Source of the DNA: Anaerolineae bacterium | GTDB taxonomy: Bacteria > Chloroflexota > Anaerolineae > Aggregatilineales > UBA2796 | Length of the DNA stretch: 64,000 bases | Assembly: GCA_019637615.1 (NCBI GenBank) | Contig: JAHBVJ010000006.1 | Span: 186,001-250,000 of the forward strand | Direction: 5' to 3' | Shown: piece by piece, positions 43,128 to 51,280 of the stretch | How the letters are laid out: each line of letters opens with the position of its first letter | Numbering within the stretch: position 1 is the stretch's first letter | Program-made: the position numbers and the translations under genes | The notes under the pieces: generated by a model | Told to the model about the DNA's origin: nothing | Database searches by the model: none | What the model saw: only the letters and a program-made list of their open reading frames with translations

Positions 43128-44351
43128 TTACAAGTCTTCGATCTTCGGCTCAATGAGGTTCCGTTTGCGCGGCAACCCGATCAACAGCCCGACGGGGCCG
43201 AACACGAACAGCCACATCGCGTTGGCTAATCCGGCATGTTCCGCTACGAGGCCGATTACCAGCGGAATGAAACCGCCGACTAAGCCCGCAATGTTATTCA
43301 GGGTCAGCACCGTGCCGCTCTGGTTGGGCATAGTCGAATACAGATTAGCTTGCAGGATCGCGTACCAGCCCGCGTTGAAGACACCGATGATCGCCAAACA
43401 CGCGATCTTGAGCGGCGCGGACGGCACCAGCAAGAAGACGACGAACAGGATCAACTCGACCACCGCGCTCACCCGCAGATAATCGAGGCCGCGCACACGC
43501 TCAAGCAGCGGGATCAGCAGAAAGTCACCGATCAGCCCGACGCCGATCCAGATGCCGATGGCGAAGGCGGCTTCCCCTTCGCTGACGCCCACCACATCCA
43601 CGAAATACAGCGCGAGATAGCCGAGCAAAATATCCAGCATCAGGTTCGAGAGTTCGAGCAGCACCAACCAGCGGATCACTTCGAGCCGGCGAAGGTTCTT
43701 CCACGCATTCAGCAGCCCATGTTTGAACGTGAGCGGCGCGCCGTCGCTTTCCGGCCGCGCGTTAGGGAATGGCGTTTGCCATAGGATCATCAACACCACG
43801 AAGGCCACGCCCGCCCATACGATGTATGCCCAGCGCCACGCGCCGCTCGTGTTCAGAAATACGCTGATGAGCAGCGATCCGGTCAGCATTCCGACTGATC
43901 CGGCGAACGTCCAACGCGCCATGTTCTGCTCGTGACGGCTGGGATCGGTATCCATGAGCGTGGCTTGCGAGAGGGAGACGAACGCGCCCGAACTGGGACT
44001 GAACACGATCTGCGCGATCAGCAGCGCCAGAAATCCGCCGCTGAAACCCGTCATCAACGAGGCGATGCACACGCCGATTCCGCCGCCGAGTACGAGGAGT
44101 CGCCGTTTCCAGACATCACCGAGAATACCGAGGATCGGCTCGATCAAATTGCCCGCGATGGTCGGGATGCTGAGGAGAATGCCGATCTGTGCATAGGTGA
44201 GATTGAGATCGGTACGCACGATAGGCCATGCCGCCTCGCGCACGCTGAACACGACTTCATCGAGAAACTCAACGATCAGAAAGAGTGTGATGAGCGGCAT
44301 GACGCGGCGCATCCGCACCTGCCATTCGGGCGAAAGCGTGGGAAGTTTCAT
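43128..44351 (-). CDS. Major facilitator superfamily transporter
   Basis: The 407-residue protein has about 12 hydrophobic segments. The loop after helix 2 is ILGILGDVWKRRLLVLGG, an MFS A-motif variant. The periplasmic and central loops are short. The substrate is not recognisable, and no regulator or enzyme gene is directly linked. It is distinct from the MFS protein at 35455. Confidence 0.83.
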   Translation of the reverse strand: MKLPTLSPEWQVRMRRVMPLITLFLIVEFLDEVVFSVREAAWPIVRTDLNLTYAQIGILLSIPTIAGNLIEPILGILGDVWKRRLLVLGGGIGVCIASLMTGFSGGFLALLIAQIVFSPSSGAFVSLSQATLMDTDPSRHEQNMARWTFAGSVGMLTGSLLISVFLNTSGAWRWAYIVWAGVAFVVLMILWQTPFPNARPESDGAPLTFKHGLLNAWKNLRRLEVIRWLVLLELSNLMLDILLGYLALYFVDVVGVSEGEAAFAIGIWIGVGLIGDFLLIPLLERVRGLDYLRVSAVVELILFVVFLLVPSAPLKIACLAIIGVFNAGWYAILQANLYSTMPNQSGTVLTLNNIAGLVGGFIPLVIGLVAEHAGLANAMWLFVFGPVGLLIGLPRKRNLIEPKIEDL

Positions 44352-44580
44352 ATTCGGTTGTCCTTTGGATGTTGGGATGGGAACGGAGAATCAAAAAAGG
44401 CCGAGAGCAGCATGCTGACGACCGGAGCAAACGAGGTTATGCAATTAGCCGCGCAAGTTGAGCATCAACCGCCGCTGCGGCACATCGGCAGATCGTATAG
44501 CCCTGCTAAAGCTGCCATCGAACCCCTTAAGTGATGATGAACTGTCCGCATTCTATGACAAATCGCAAGCGGCGTCAATC

Positions 44581-44982
44581 TTAGACGGCGGCGGCAACAC
44601 CTACACGGCGATCCATCAGCAGGGTATGGGCAGCCTCAAGCGTATCCGCCATGAGAATGCGGTTGCGGCGGTTCGCAAACGTCCGATTGGCGACGTTGAT
44701 CATGGTATCCATGAAGCGCGGATTGGTAACGATGACGAGCAGTCCAAAATTGGAAGGGGTGCCCATCCGCTTATCGAATGCGCTGAAGTTGGTGAGCGCG
44801 TGGAGCGGCATGGTCGTCACGTTGGAAAAATCCCAGATGGCGTTGACCACGTTGGGCTGTTCAGCGATCAGGGTTTTGGTGGCTAGGTAACAATCTTCGT
44901 GCTCGGCAAACGTCCAGCCTTGAGAAAATTGCACATTGAGGATAGTTTGATCTTGATCGGCCCATTCGTAAAATATGTTCAT
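44581..44982 (-). CDS. STAS-like small protein
   Basis: The 133-residue protein has an N-terminal strand pair (FYEWADQDQTILNVQF) and NVVNAIWDFSNVTTMPLHAL, then FGLLVIVTNPRF, an alternating fold like SpoIIAA-type STAS proteins. It resembles the 161-residue protein at 19475 in the DFS step. The function is unknown. It is monocistronic. Confidence 0.5.
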   Translation of the reverse strand: MNIFYEWADQDQTILNVQFSQGWTFAEHEDCYLATKTLIAEQPNVVNAIWDFSNVTTMPLHALTNFSAFDKRMGTPSNFGLLVIVTNPRFMDTMINVANRTFANRRNRILMADTLEAAHTLLMDRRVGVAAAV

Positions 44983-45089
44983 TGGCGCTCAATAGCTCTC
45001 GATAATATAGATTAGGATACTATCCACATTATCAATGAGGCTATCTAAACGCCGCATCACAAAAGGATCATCAAGTTATCATGAATATC

Positions 45090-45539
45090 TCACAGCCGGG
45101 TACGAACCACTTTATAGATCGGGTGCAAAACAGTGATGACTTGGGCTAACTGCTGCCCCACCGACTCGACAAAATCCTCATCGAGCTGCATGATCTCAAG
45201 GGTGGTGTAAACCTTCGTCCAACCGCGATCCCACGGCTCTGCCCACCAATCCGCCCCCAATGCGTCGCGCACCTCGAACAAATAGCGATCAAAGCCAGCC
45301 AACAACTGCGTATTTAAGGCGGCATTCCGACTTTCGAAATGAAGCCCGATCTCCATGCGGTTGTCGCCATAGCGCGATGGCAGCTTGACGAGTTCATAAT
45401 GGATGGCCTTGTCGTCATAGTAAACTTGAGATAACCAAGGCATCAGCGCGACATGAAATTTACGCAGCGGCGTAGGAAGATGCGGGCGAGCTGCTTCGGG
45501 CACCAATTTGACGAAGGTGGATAATTTGATAATCGACAT
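45090..45539 (-). CDS. Hypothetical protein
   Basis: The 149-residue protein is soluble and mixed alpha/beta, with ALMPWLSQVYYDDKAIHYELVK, MEIGLHFESRNAALN and DWWAEPWDRGWTKVYTT. I do not recognise a family. It is a plausible gene by codon use and by an upstream GGGAAGCGG before the ATG at 45539, but its function is unknown. Confidence 0.5.
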   Translation of the reverse strand: MSIIKLSTFVKLVPEAARPHLPTPLRKFHVALMPWLSQVYYDDKAIHYELVKLPSRYGDNRMEIGLHFESRNAALNTQLLAGFDRYLFEVRDALGADWWAEPWDRGWTKVYTTLEIMQLDEDFVESVGQQLAQVITVLHPIYKVVRTRL

Positions 45540-45600
45540 AAACCGCTTCCCGACCACAGGGTTTATCTTAATTATCCACGGTTGGCGGGGACATTACCAA

Positions 45601-45629
45601 CCCCTTCGCCGATCGTGCGGACGAAGGGG
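45601..45629 (-). terminator. Hairpin downstream of the epimerase
   Basis: CCCCTTCG (45601-45608) pairs with CGAAGGGG (45622-45629), 15 bases after the epimerase stop on the minus strand. The following bases, TTGGTAAT, are a weak U-tract. Confidence 0.45.
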
Positions 45630-45644
45630 CGGCGTTACGGCTGT

Positions 45645-46613
45645 TCAGCCGATCAACGGCTCGGTGATGTGGGTGCTGCGATACCATTCCCATGTGCGGT
45701 GCAAGCCTTCGACCACGCTTACTTTGGGATCGAAGCCGAGCAAGCGACGGGCACGGCTGTTGTCGCAGAAGGTGATCGGCGGTTCGCTGGCGGGCGCGGG
45801 CGCTGTCAAGCGTTCGATCTTGCGCCCCGTCAGTTCCTCGATGATGTCCACGAATTCGGTCATGTTGATCGGGTTGCCACGTCCCAGATTGACGACTTCG
45901 TAGCCGAGCGGGCGATCCAGAGCAGCGGTCACACCATCCACAATATCATCGATGTACGTCCAATCGCGCCCCAATTTGCCGTCATCAAAGAGCGTGATGG
46001 GGGTGCCTTGTACAGCGGCTTCGATCACTTTCATCGGCATCATGTCGGGGCGGCCTTGCGGGCCATAGACGTTGAAGAAGCGCACACAGGTCACATTCAG
46101 CTTGAATTGGTGATGATACGAATGCGCCATGATCTCGGCGGCGCGCTTGCTGGCAGGATACGGCGCAAGCGGATGATCGGCGGCGTCTTCTTCCACGAAG
46201 GGCAACCGCTGCGTAATGCCATAGACGGACGAGGTGGAGGCTAACACGAACTGCTCGATGGTATGTCGGCGGGCAGCTTCCAGCAAGTTCAACGTGCCCA
46301 TCACGTTGACATCGAAATACAGATGTGCTTCATTCACTGATGAGCGCACGCCCGCCATCGCCGCCAGATGCGCGATCCGCGTGATGTTGTGATCGATAAC
46401 TATTCGTTCGACCAAGTCTTTGTCGCGGACATCGCCTTCGATGACCGTTACGGTCGGATCACCGGCGAAGGCGTCGGCATTTTTCCGCTTGAGCGCAGGG
46501 TCGTAATAGGTATTGAAGTTATCGAGGATAACGAGCGGTTCGTCCTGCTTCCGCAGCGCTAACGCTAACCGACTTCCGATAAAACCCGCCCCACCTGTGA
46601 TTAATACCGTCAA
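45645..46613 (-). CDS. NAD-dependent nucleotide-sugar epimerase/dehydratase
   Basis: The 322-residue extended SDR has VLITGGAGFIGSRLALAL at the start, the strand IAHLAAMAGVRSS, STSSVYG with the catalytic Ser, YPASKRAAE with YxxxK, and CVRFFNVYGPQGRPDMM. It resembles UDP-glucuronate or UDP-glucose epimerases in architecture and size. It could supply sugars to the glycosyltransferases of this window; the exact nucleotide sugar is not known. Confidence 0.9.
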   Translation of the reverse strand: MTVLITGGAGFIGSRLALALRKQDEPLVILDNFNTYYDPALKRKNADAFAGDPTVTVIEGDVRDKDLVERIVIDHNITRIAHLAAMAGVRSSVNEAHLYFDVNVMGTLNLLEAARRHTIEQFVLASTSSVYGITQRLPFVEEDAADHPLAPYPASKRAAEIMAHSYHHQFKLNVTCVRFFNVYGPQGRPDMMPMKVIEAAVQGTPITLFDDGKLGRDWTYIDDIVDGVTAALDRPLGYEVVNLGRGNPINMTEFVDIIEELTGRKIERLTAPAPASEPPITFCDNSRARRLLGFDPKVSVVEGLHRTWEWYRSTHITEPLIG

Positions 46614-46768
46614 AAATCACCTCGCTACCATCTCATTGACGCCCATTTACAAAGTTCATTTTACATGAATATCCAGAATTACATGACCTGCGGAATGCCT
46701 GTGAAAGGCCGCGAATGGACATCTTTCCATATATCAATGATAACGCGCGACGGGTAGGGCGTGCATGT

Positions 46769-47500
46769 TCACTTGTCGTTAGGCTTGGGCGAACCTAAGC
46801 GCTTTTTCTCGCCGCGTTCTAACTTCTTGATGCTTTCCACGTTGGGCAAATCTTCTGGCATTGTACCGCCAAGTTCGGCAATTGCCCGCCGTACCACGAC
46901 GCCCGCTTGATAATGCACTTGGTTCGCGTTCTCTTTGCCCTGAATATTGTCACGTCGCAATTTTTCTTCGGCCTGTGTACTGCGGAATAAATTGGCGGCA
47001 AGTTCCGTCGTGCCCATGTGATCGAGGATATGCTGACTCTTCTTCAACTTCTTTTTGCGGTGAATATCCTCAGCAGTGAGGCCATTGTATAAGCCTTGAT
47101 AGCTCTGATCTGAAAGTTCTTGACGACGTGTTTGCATGGCAAAATAGGTTTGTGCTTGTGCTACCGCCGTTTTCGATGCGTCAGCATTTTGGATGACCAG
47201 ATAACAGGCGTAACGGGAGAGATGCATATCTTCAATTTCACGTTTTACATCTGAATCATTGGTAATGATCTTAATCGCTGGAAATAGATGATCAGCCGGA
47301 TCATCACCGCTATTTTCACAAGCAGTCCGCGCCTTAAGGAGAACATTCTTGAAGTTCCGCCAACTGCCATATTCCAGAATTGGCATCAAATCGCGCGCTG
47401 ACCAGAATTCGTTACCATCTGGATCGCTCTGCTTGATCTGCTCAAATGGAGATTGAGAGCTTAACGATTCATCATCCTGATCATTCGTAGAATTAGTCAT
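46769..47500 (-). CDS. dinD: DNA-damage-inducible protein D (DinD)-like
   Basis: The 243-residue protein has the DinD layout: FEQIKQSDPDGNEFWSARDLMPILEYGSWRNF (BRO-N-like N-domain), DMHLSRYACYLVIQNADASKT, YFAMQTRRQEL and a Lys-rich C-terminus. DinD in E. coli is an SOS-induced protein affecting RecA. I see no clear LexA box upstream. The ATG at 47500 is used; a TTG at 47521 is also in frame. Confidence 0.85.
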   Translation of the reverse strand: MTNSTNDQDDESLSSQSPFEQIKQSDPDGNEFWSARDLMPILEYGSWRNFKNVLLKARTACENSGDDPADHLFPAIKIITNDSDVKREIEDMHLSRYACYLVIQNADASKTAVAQAQTYFAMQTRRQELSDQSYQGLYNGLTAEDIHRKKKLKKSQHILDHMGTTELAANLFRSTQAEEKLRRDNIQGKENANQVHYQAGVVVRRAIAELGGTMPEDLPNVESIKKLERGEKKRLGSPKPNDK

Positions 47501-47585
47501 GATACGTATTACCATCAGCAAATAAATCTGTACAAATAGCCGGATAAATTATAGCGTAGATTTCTGTCATCAAGAGGAACAGTAC

Positions 47586-47616
47586 GGAGCGCAGCTTCGA
47601 TTGCGTGCTACGCTCC
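47586..47616. terminator. Hairpin after the dehydrogenase
   Basis: GGAGCG (47586-47591) pairs with CGCTCC (47611-47616), with an inner AGC/GCT pair. It is downstream of the minus-strand dehydrogenase. There is no U-tract. Confidence 0.35.
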
Positions 47617-47634
47617 AGTAGCGCAGAGAGGAGC

Positions 47635-48708
47635 TTACCGCAGGGCTTCCCACACTTCGAGTTTGGTGGTTAGACGGCGGATCACCTCGTCGGTGAATTC
47701 GGAGGTGGTGGCATGGCCGCCCAGATCGGCGGTCTTGATGCCTTGATGCACAGCTTCGAGCGTAGCCTCATAGATGGCGCGGCTGACGCGCTGTACGGCT
47801 ACTTCTTCGACGTGCGAGAGCAGCGCCGCCCCCGCCAAAATCATCGCCATCGGGTTGGCGACATTTTTGCCCTGCAAACTCGGCGCGGTACCATGTGGCG
47901 CTTCGGTGACAACCACTTTCACCTTGAAGTCATTATCCAACGCCAGAATCTGCGACTCCGCCCCCGCAATCGAGCCGAACATCTTCAGCACGAGGTCGGA
48001 CATCACATCGCCGTCGCGGTTGAGCGTAGGGATCACCAGCGACTCGCCGGACGCATCCAGCAGCAGCGCATACGTGGCGTCGATCAACTGCGGATCGTAG
48101 ATCACGCTTGGATAACGCTTGGCGGCGGCGTCTAATTCTTCTTTGAACATGCCTTCGTAGGTGGGGCTGACGGTGAACTTTGGCCCGCCGAAGACCTTCG
48201 CGCCGACGCGGGAAGCATAGCGGAACGAATACTCCGCCACGATGCGACAGGTACGGCGCGACAGTTTCTCGGTGCGGTAGGACATCTCGTCCAAGCCTTC
48301 GCCTTCGCGCCATTCTTTGGCGTTGTAGGCGTCATCCACTGCCATCCGTACGACGGCAATCGGCGCATGGACACCGCCAAACGGACGCACCGAGGGGATA
48401 CGCCGCCCCGTACGCAGGATGATCTGCCCGCCGATGGCTTCGCGCAGGATAGCGTTGGGGCTGCCAACGTCGCCTTTTTGCTCTGGCGTGATCGTAGCGG
48501 CTTTGATGCCGAGACCATGCTGATTGAGCGCGGCGGCGGCATCCAAGACGACCTGATTTTTGGTCGCACGCCGATTTTCCAGCGAGAGATCAAAGGGCAA
48601 GAATACCAAGTCAAGGCTTGGTACACTTCTTAGGACACGCAGCGCTTCATCTAGCAGCTCTTGTCCGGTTTGGTCGCCTTCTAAGACGACGACAGTTCGC
48701 ATCGGCAA
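47635..48708 (-). CDS. Isocitrate/isopropylmalate dehydrogenase family protein
   Basis: The 357-residue protein belongs to the beta-decarboxylating dehydrogenases. It has NRDGDVMSDLVLKMFGSIAG (metal and substrate Asp) and EAPHGTAPSLQGKNVANPMA (cofactor loop). The N-terminus reads EGDQTGQELL where most members have GDGIGPE. It likely acts on isocitrate or a 2-hydroxy acid, with NAD or NADP unresolved. It lies 6 bases from the response regulator gene upstream on the same strand. Confidence 0.85.
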   Translation of the reverse strand: MPMRTVVVLEGDQTGQELLDEALRVLRSVPSLDLVFLPFDLSLENRRATKNQVVLDAAAALNQHGLGIKAATITPEQKGDVGSPNAILREAIGGQIILRTGRRIPSVRPFGGVHAPIAVVRMAVDDAYNAKEWREGEGLDEMSYRTEKLSRRTCRIVAEYSFRYASRVGAKVFGGPKFTVSPTYEGMFKEELDAAAKRYPSVIYDPQLIDATYALLLDASGESLVIPTLNRDGDVMSDLVLKMFGSIAGAESQILALDNDFKVKVVVTEAPHGTAPSLQGKNVANPMAMILAGAALLSHVEEVAVQRVSRAIYEATLEAVHQGIKTADLGGHATTSEFTDEVIRRLTTKLEVWEALR

Positions 48709-48714
48709 GGCTAA

Positions 48715-49365
48715 TTATTTCCTTTCTTCGGTAGCAGGCGCAGTACTCTGATCGGCGTTGGCAGTAGGGTTCAGGCGATCAGGGTTCAATTTGGCGGTTT
48801 TCTTGGTAGCGGCATTGGCGTGAGGATATAACCGTCCCGTCGTCGGTCGCGTATCCTCGGGTTTCGGCGTCAATGGTGCTGTCTTGGGCAAAGCGGGCGG
48901 GCGCATGATGCGACCAGCGGTTGGTTTATCGGATGGCAGCGGCGGTAAGATGCCCGTTTTGCCGCGCAGCAACCCCGTCTGCGGCAGTGGACGATTCGGA
49001 TCCATGTTCAAGGCGCGCTGTACCCCGTTAATCAAGCCGTCCATGCTGACGGGTTTGAACAGCACGAAATCCGCGCCCGCTTCCTTGCGCCGATCTTCCA
49101 GATCGAGCGCGGGATAGGCCGTTACGAAAATGATCGGCAGTCCTAGCGTAGCAGGATGTAAACGCATGATTTTGCACAGCGTGAAGCCATCAAGATACGG
49201 CATCATGATGTCCAGCAGCACGCAGTCGGGGCGTTCGAGTTCTGCCATCATCAAGGCGTCGGTAGAGTTCAGCACGGTGATGACATCGTAGCCCGCCATC
49301 TCCAAGATGACGCGGAACAGATCGAGCGTTTCTATTTCGTCGTCAACAACTAGCACACGGGTCAT
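48715..49365 (-). CDS. Response regulator with disordered C-terminal tail
   Basis: The 216-residue protein has an N-terminal receiver (VLVVDDEIETLDLF, CVLLDIMMPYLDG with the phosphoacceptor Asp, and FKPVSMDGL with Lys). A Pro/Thr/Lys-rich tail (about 125-216) shows no output fold. It is in a minus-strand run with the dehydrogenase downstream and a membrane protein 10 bases upstream. The tail may tether or bind a partner. Confidence 0.85.
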   Translation of the reverse strand: MTRVLVVDDEIETLDLFRVILEMAGYDVITVLNSTDALMMAELERPDCVLLDIMMPYLDGFTLCKIMRLHPATLGLPIIFVTAYPALDLEDRRKEAGADFVLFKPVSMDGLINGVQRALNMDPNRPLPQTGLLRGKTGILPPLPSDKPTAGRIMRPPALPKTAPLTPKPEDTRPTTGRLYPHANAATKKTAKLNPDRLNPTANADQSTAPATEERK

Positions 49366-49375
49366 GGTTTCTCGC

Positions 49376-49774
49376 TTAAAATAACCCCAGCAGCATCGCC
49401 GGGTTCAGGATGACGTTGCGCTGCGCCGTCGAAACCGCCGCCAACGCCGTGAAGATCGCGATGCCAGCGAAAATGGCGGCTGCCTGCCGGTCGTCACGTC
49501 CGCGCAGCATAGCGAACGTTCCGGGCAGTACGAGGATGAAGTACGCCTCGTAAAGCCAGTACACCGTGCGAAATTGTGCGCCCCCCACAGCCCGGATGAT
49601 GCCGATGATCAGGCTAACGGCGGCTAACATCGAAGCTAACCACATCGCGCCCCAAAAATTACCGCTCAATGGCTGATCGCGCAGCCAGAGCATCCCTGCC
49701 CAGATGCCCAACGCCAAGCAATACAAGATGTAGGCGTTGTTCAAGATGACAGTCAACGGTGCTAACGATTCCAT
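49376..49774 (-). CDS. Small membrane protein, four predicted helices
   Basis: The 132-residue protein has hydrophobic segments near residues 8-25, 38-60, 72-88 and 98-115 (for example AILYCLALGIWAGML-like and AIFAGIAIFTALAA). No family is recognised. It leads the run with the response regulator and may be co-transcribed with it. A TATAAT lies 33-38 bases upstream. Confidence 0.55.
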   Translation of the reverse strand: MESLAPLTVILNNAYILYCLALGIWAGMLWLRDQPLSGNFWGAMWLASMLAAVSLIIGIIRAVGGAQFRTVYWLYEAYFILVLPGTFAMLRGRDDRQAAAIFAGIAIFTALAAVSTAQRNVILNPAMLLGLF

Positions 49775-49806
49775 ACATGCTCACAGACTTGGCTTAAAGT
49801 GGGGGA

Positions 49807-49834
49807 ATTATAGCACACGGTTAGGCTGATTGAA
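49807..49834 (-). promoter_or_regulatory. Candidate promoter of the small membrane protein
   Basis: On the minus strand TTCAAT, a 16-base spacer, then TATAAT (49812-49807), 33 bases before the ATG at 49774. The -35 element is weak. Confidence 0.4.
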
Positions 49835-49892
49835 TGATAGCTGGCTAGGCATGTCAGCAGCCTAACATTGCGCACACTATTAGTATGTTAGG
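49820..49892. other. Overlapping alternative hairpins
   Basis: GTTAGGCTG (49820-49828) can pair with CAGCCTAAC (49858-49866). CCTAACAT (49861-49868) can instead pair with ATGTTAGG (49885-49892). The two stems share an arm and exclude each other. The region is downstream of hisA and upstream of the membrane protein. Confidence 0.5.
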
Positions 49893-49932
49893 GGGCAATG
49901 CAAGGGGATTGCAATGCGCTGCGATGGGTTTG

Positions 49933-50661
49933 TTATACGCTCTGCCCCGCCGCAATTTTTAGCGCTTCCCGCAGGTCGAGGCGTCCCGCGTACAGTGATT
50001 TGCCGAGGATAGCGCCAGCGATCTGTCCCGTCGCTTTTAGCGCGATGATGTCCTCGATCCCGCTGACGCCACCCGACGCGATCACGTTGAGCTGCGTTTG
50101 CTGCGCCAGTTCGACAGTAGCAGCGACGTTGACACCCGTCAGCTCACCGTCGCGGATCACATCGGTGTACAGCGCGTGACGCAAGCCGAGCGCATACAAG
50201 CGCTGCCCAAGCTCCACCGAGGTCACGTCGCTCACGGTTTGCCAGCCGCGCGTGGTGACTTTGCCATTTTTGGCGTCCAGCGCCACGCTGACGGCATCCG
50301 CGCCATATTCGGAGACCAGCGCGCCGATGATGTCGGGCTGATCGACGGCGAGGGTGCCGATCACGATGCGGCTGACGCCCAGATCGAAGGCGCGGGCGAC
50401 ATCCTCGCGGGAACGCAGCCCGCCGCCGAACTGGATCGGCACACCGAGCGCCGCTAACTGCTGGACGATCTGCTCGTTAGCATTGTCCAGCGCGAACGCC
50501 CCATCGAGGTTGACGACGTGCAACCATTGCGCCCCCGCCTCGATCCACTGACGCCCCGTCGCGACGGGATCGGTACTGTAGACGGTCATCTGCTTGAGGT
50601 CGCCTTGCTGCAAGCGCACCACTTGACCGGATTTGAGATCGAGGGCGGGATACAACAGCAC
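49933..50661 (-). CDS. hisA: HisA, phosphoribosylformimino-AICAR phosphate isomerase
   Basis: The 242-residue TIM barrel has LLYPALDLKSGQVVRL at the start (catalytic Asp), VNLDGAFA, FGGGLRS, VIGTLAV, a second acidic strand at TDVIRDGE and VIASGGVSG (phosphate loop). It isomerises ProFAR to PRFAR in histidine synthesis. It is 2 bases after hisH, forming an operon. The related hisF was not seen here. Confidence 0.93.
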   Translation of the reverse strand: MLLYPALDLKSGQVVRLQQGDLKQMTVYSTDPVATGRQWIEAGAQWLHVVNLDGAFALDNANEQIVQQLAALGVPIQFGGGLRSREDVARAFDLGVSRIVIGTLAVDQPDIIGALVSEYGADAVSVALDAKNGKVTTRGWQTVSDVTSVELGQRLYALGLRHALYTDVIRDGELTGVNVAATVELAQQTQLNVIASGGVSGIEDIIALKATGQIAGAILGKSLYAGRLDLREALKIAAGQSV

Positions 50662-50663
50662 GG

Positions 50664-51269
50664 TTACATCTCCAAGAAATTTTTGAGCAGAGTTAAGCCG
50701 CTGTGATGACTCTTTTCGGGGTGGAACTGCGCGCCGAAGACGTTATCGCAGCCGACCACCGCCGGAAACTCGATTCCGTAGTCCGACGACGCGATCAGCA
50801 GTTCAGGACGGGGCAGTTGCGCATAATAACTGTGGACGAAATACGCATAGCTACCAGAATTGACGCCATTGAGCAGCGGCGAGTCGCCTGCGTGCAGTAG
50901 TTGATTCCAGCCGATATGCGGCACTTTCGGCCCATCGACGGGGAAGCGCACAATCGTGCCGGGGAGCAAGCCCAAGCCTTCATAATCGCCCATCTCCTCA
51001 CTGCGCTCGAACAACATCTGCATCCCCAAGCACACGCCGAGGATCGGGACGCCTTTGGCAGCGTACATGCGCAGTGGTTCGATGAAACCGTGTGTGCGTA
51101 GATGGTTCATGCCTGCTTCAAACGCGCCGACACCGGGGAGAATGATCTTATCCGCGCCCACCAGATCGTCAGGAGTCTCCGCGATCTTGATATTAGCGCC
51201 CACATGCCGCAGCGAATTCGAAATGCTGCGTAAATTGGCGACACCAGAATCAATGACAGCAGTTAGCAT
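50664..51269 (-). CDS. hisH: HisH, glutamine amidotransferase subunit of imidazole glycerol phosphate synthase
   Basis: The 201-residue class I amidotransferase has GVGAFEAGM, the nucleophile in GVCLGMQML (Cys), and a His/Glu pair in FHPEKSHHSG. It supplies ammonia to HisF. It is followed by hisA after 2 bases. A large secreted-protein gene begins just upstream on the same strand, 11 bases away. Confidence 0.93.
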   Translation of the reverse strand: MLTAVIDSGVANLRSISNSLRHVGANIKIAETPDDLVGADKIILPGVGAFEAGMNHLRTHGFIEPLRMYAAKGVPILGVCLGMQMLFERSEEMGDYEGLGLLPGTIVRFPVDGPKVPHIGWNQLLHAGDSPLLNGVNSGSYAYFVHSYYAQLPRPELLIASSDYGIEFPAVVGCDNVFGAQFHPEKSHHSGLTLLKNFLEM

Positions 51270-51280
51270 AGCACGATACC

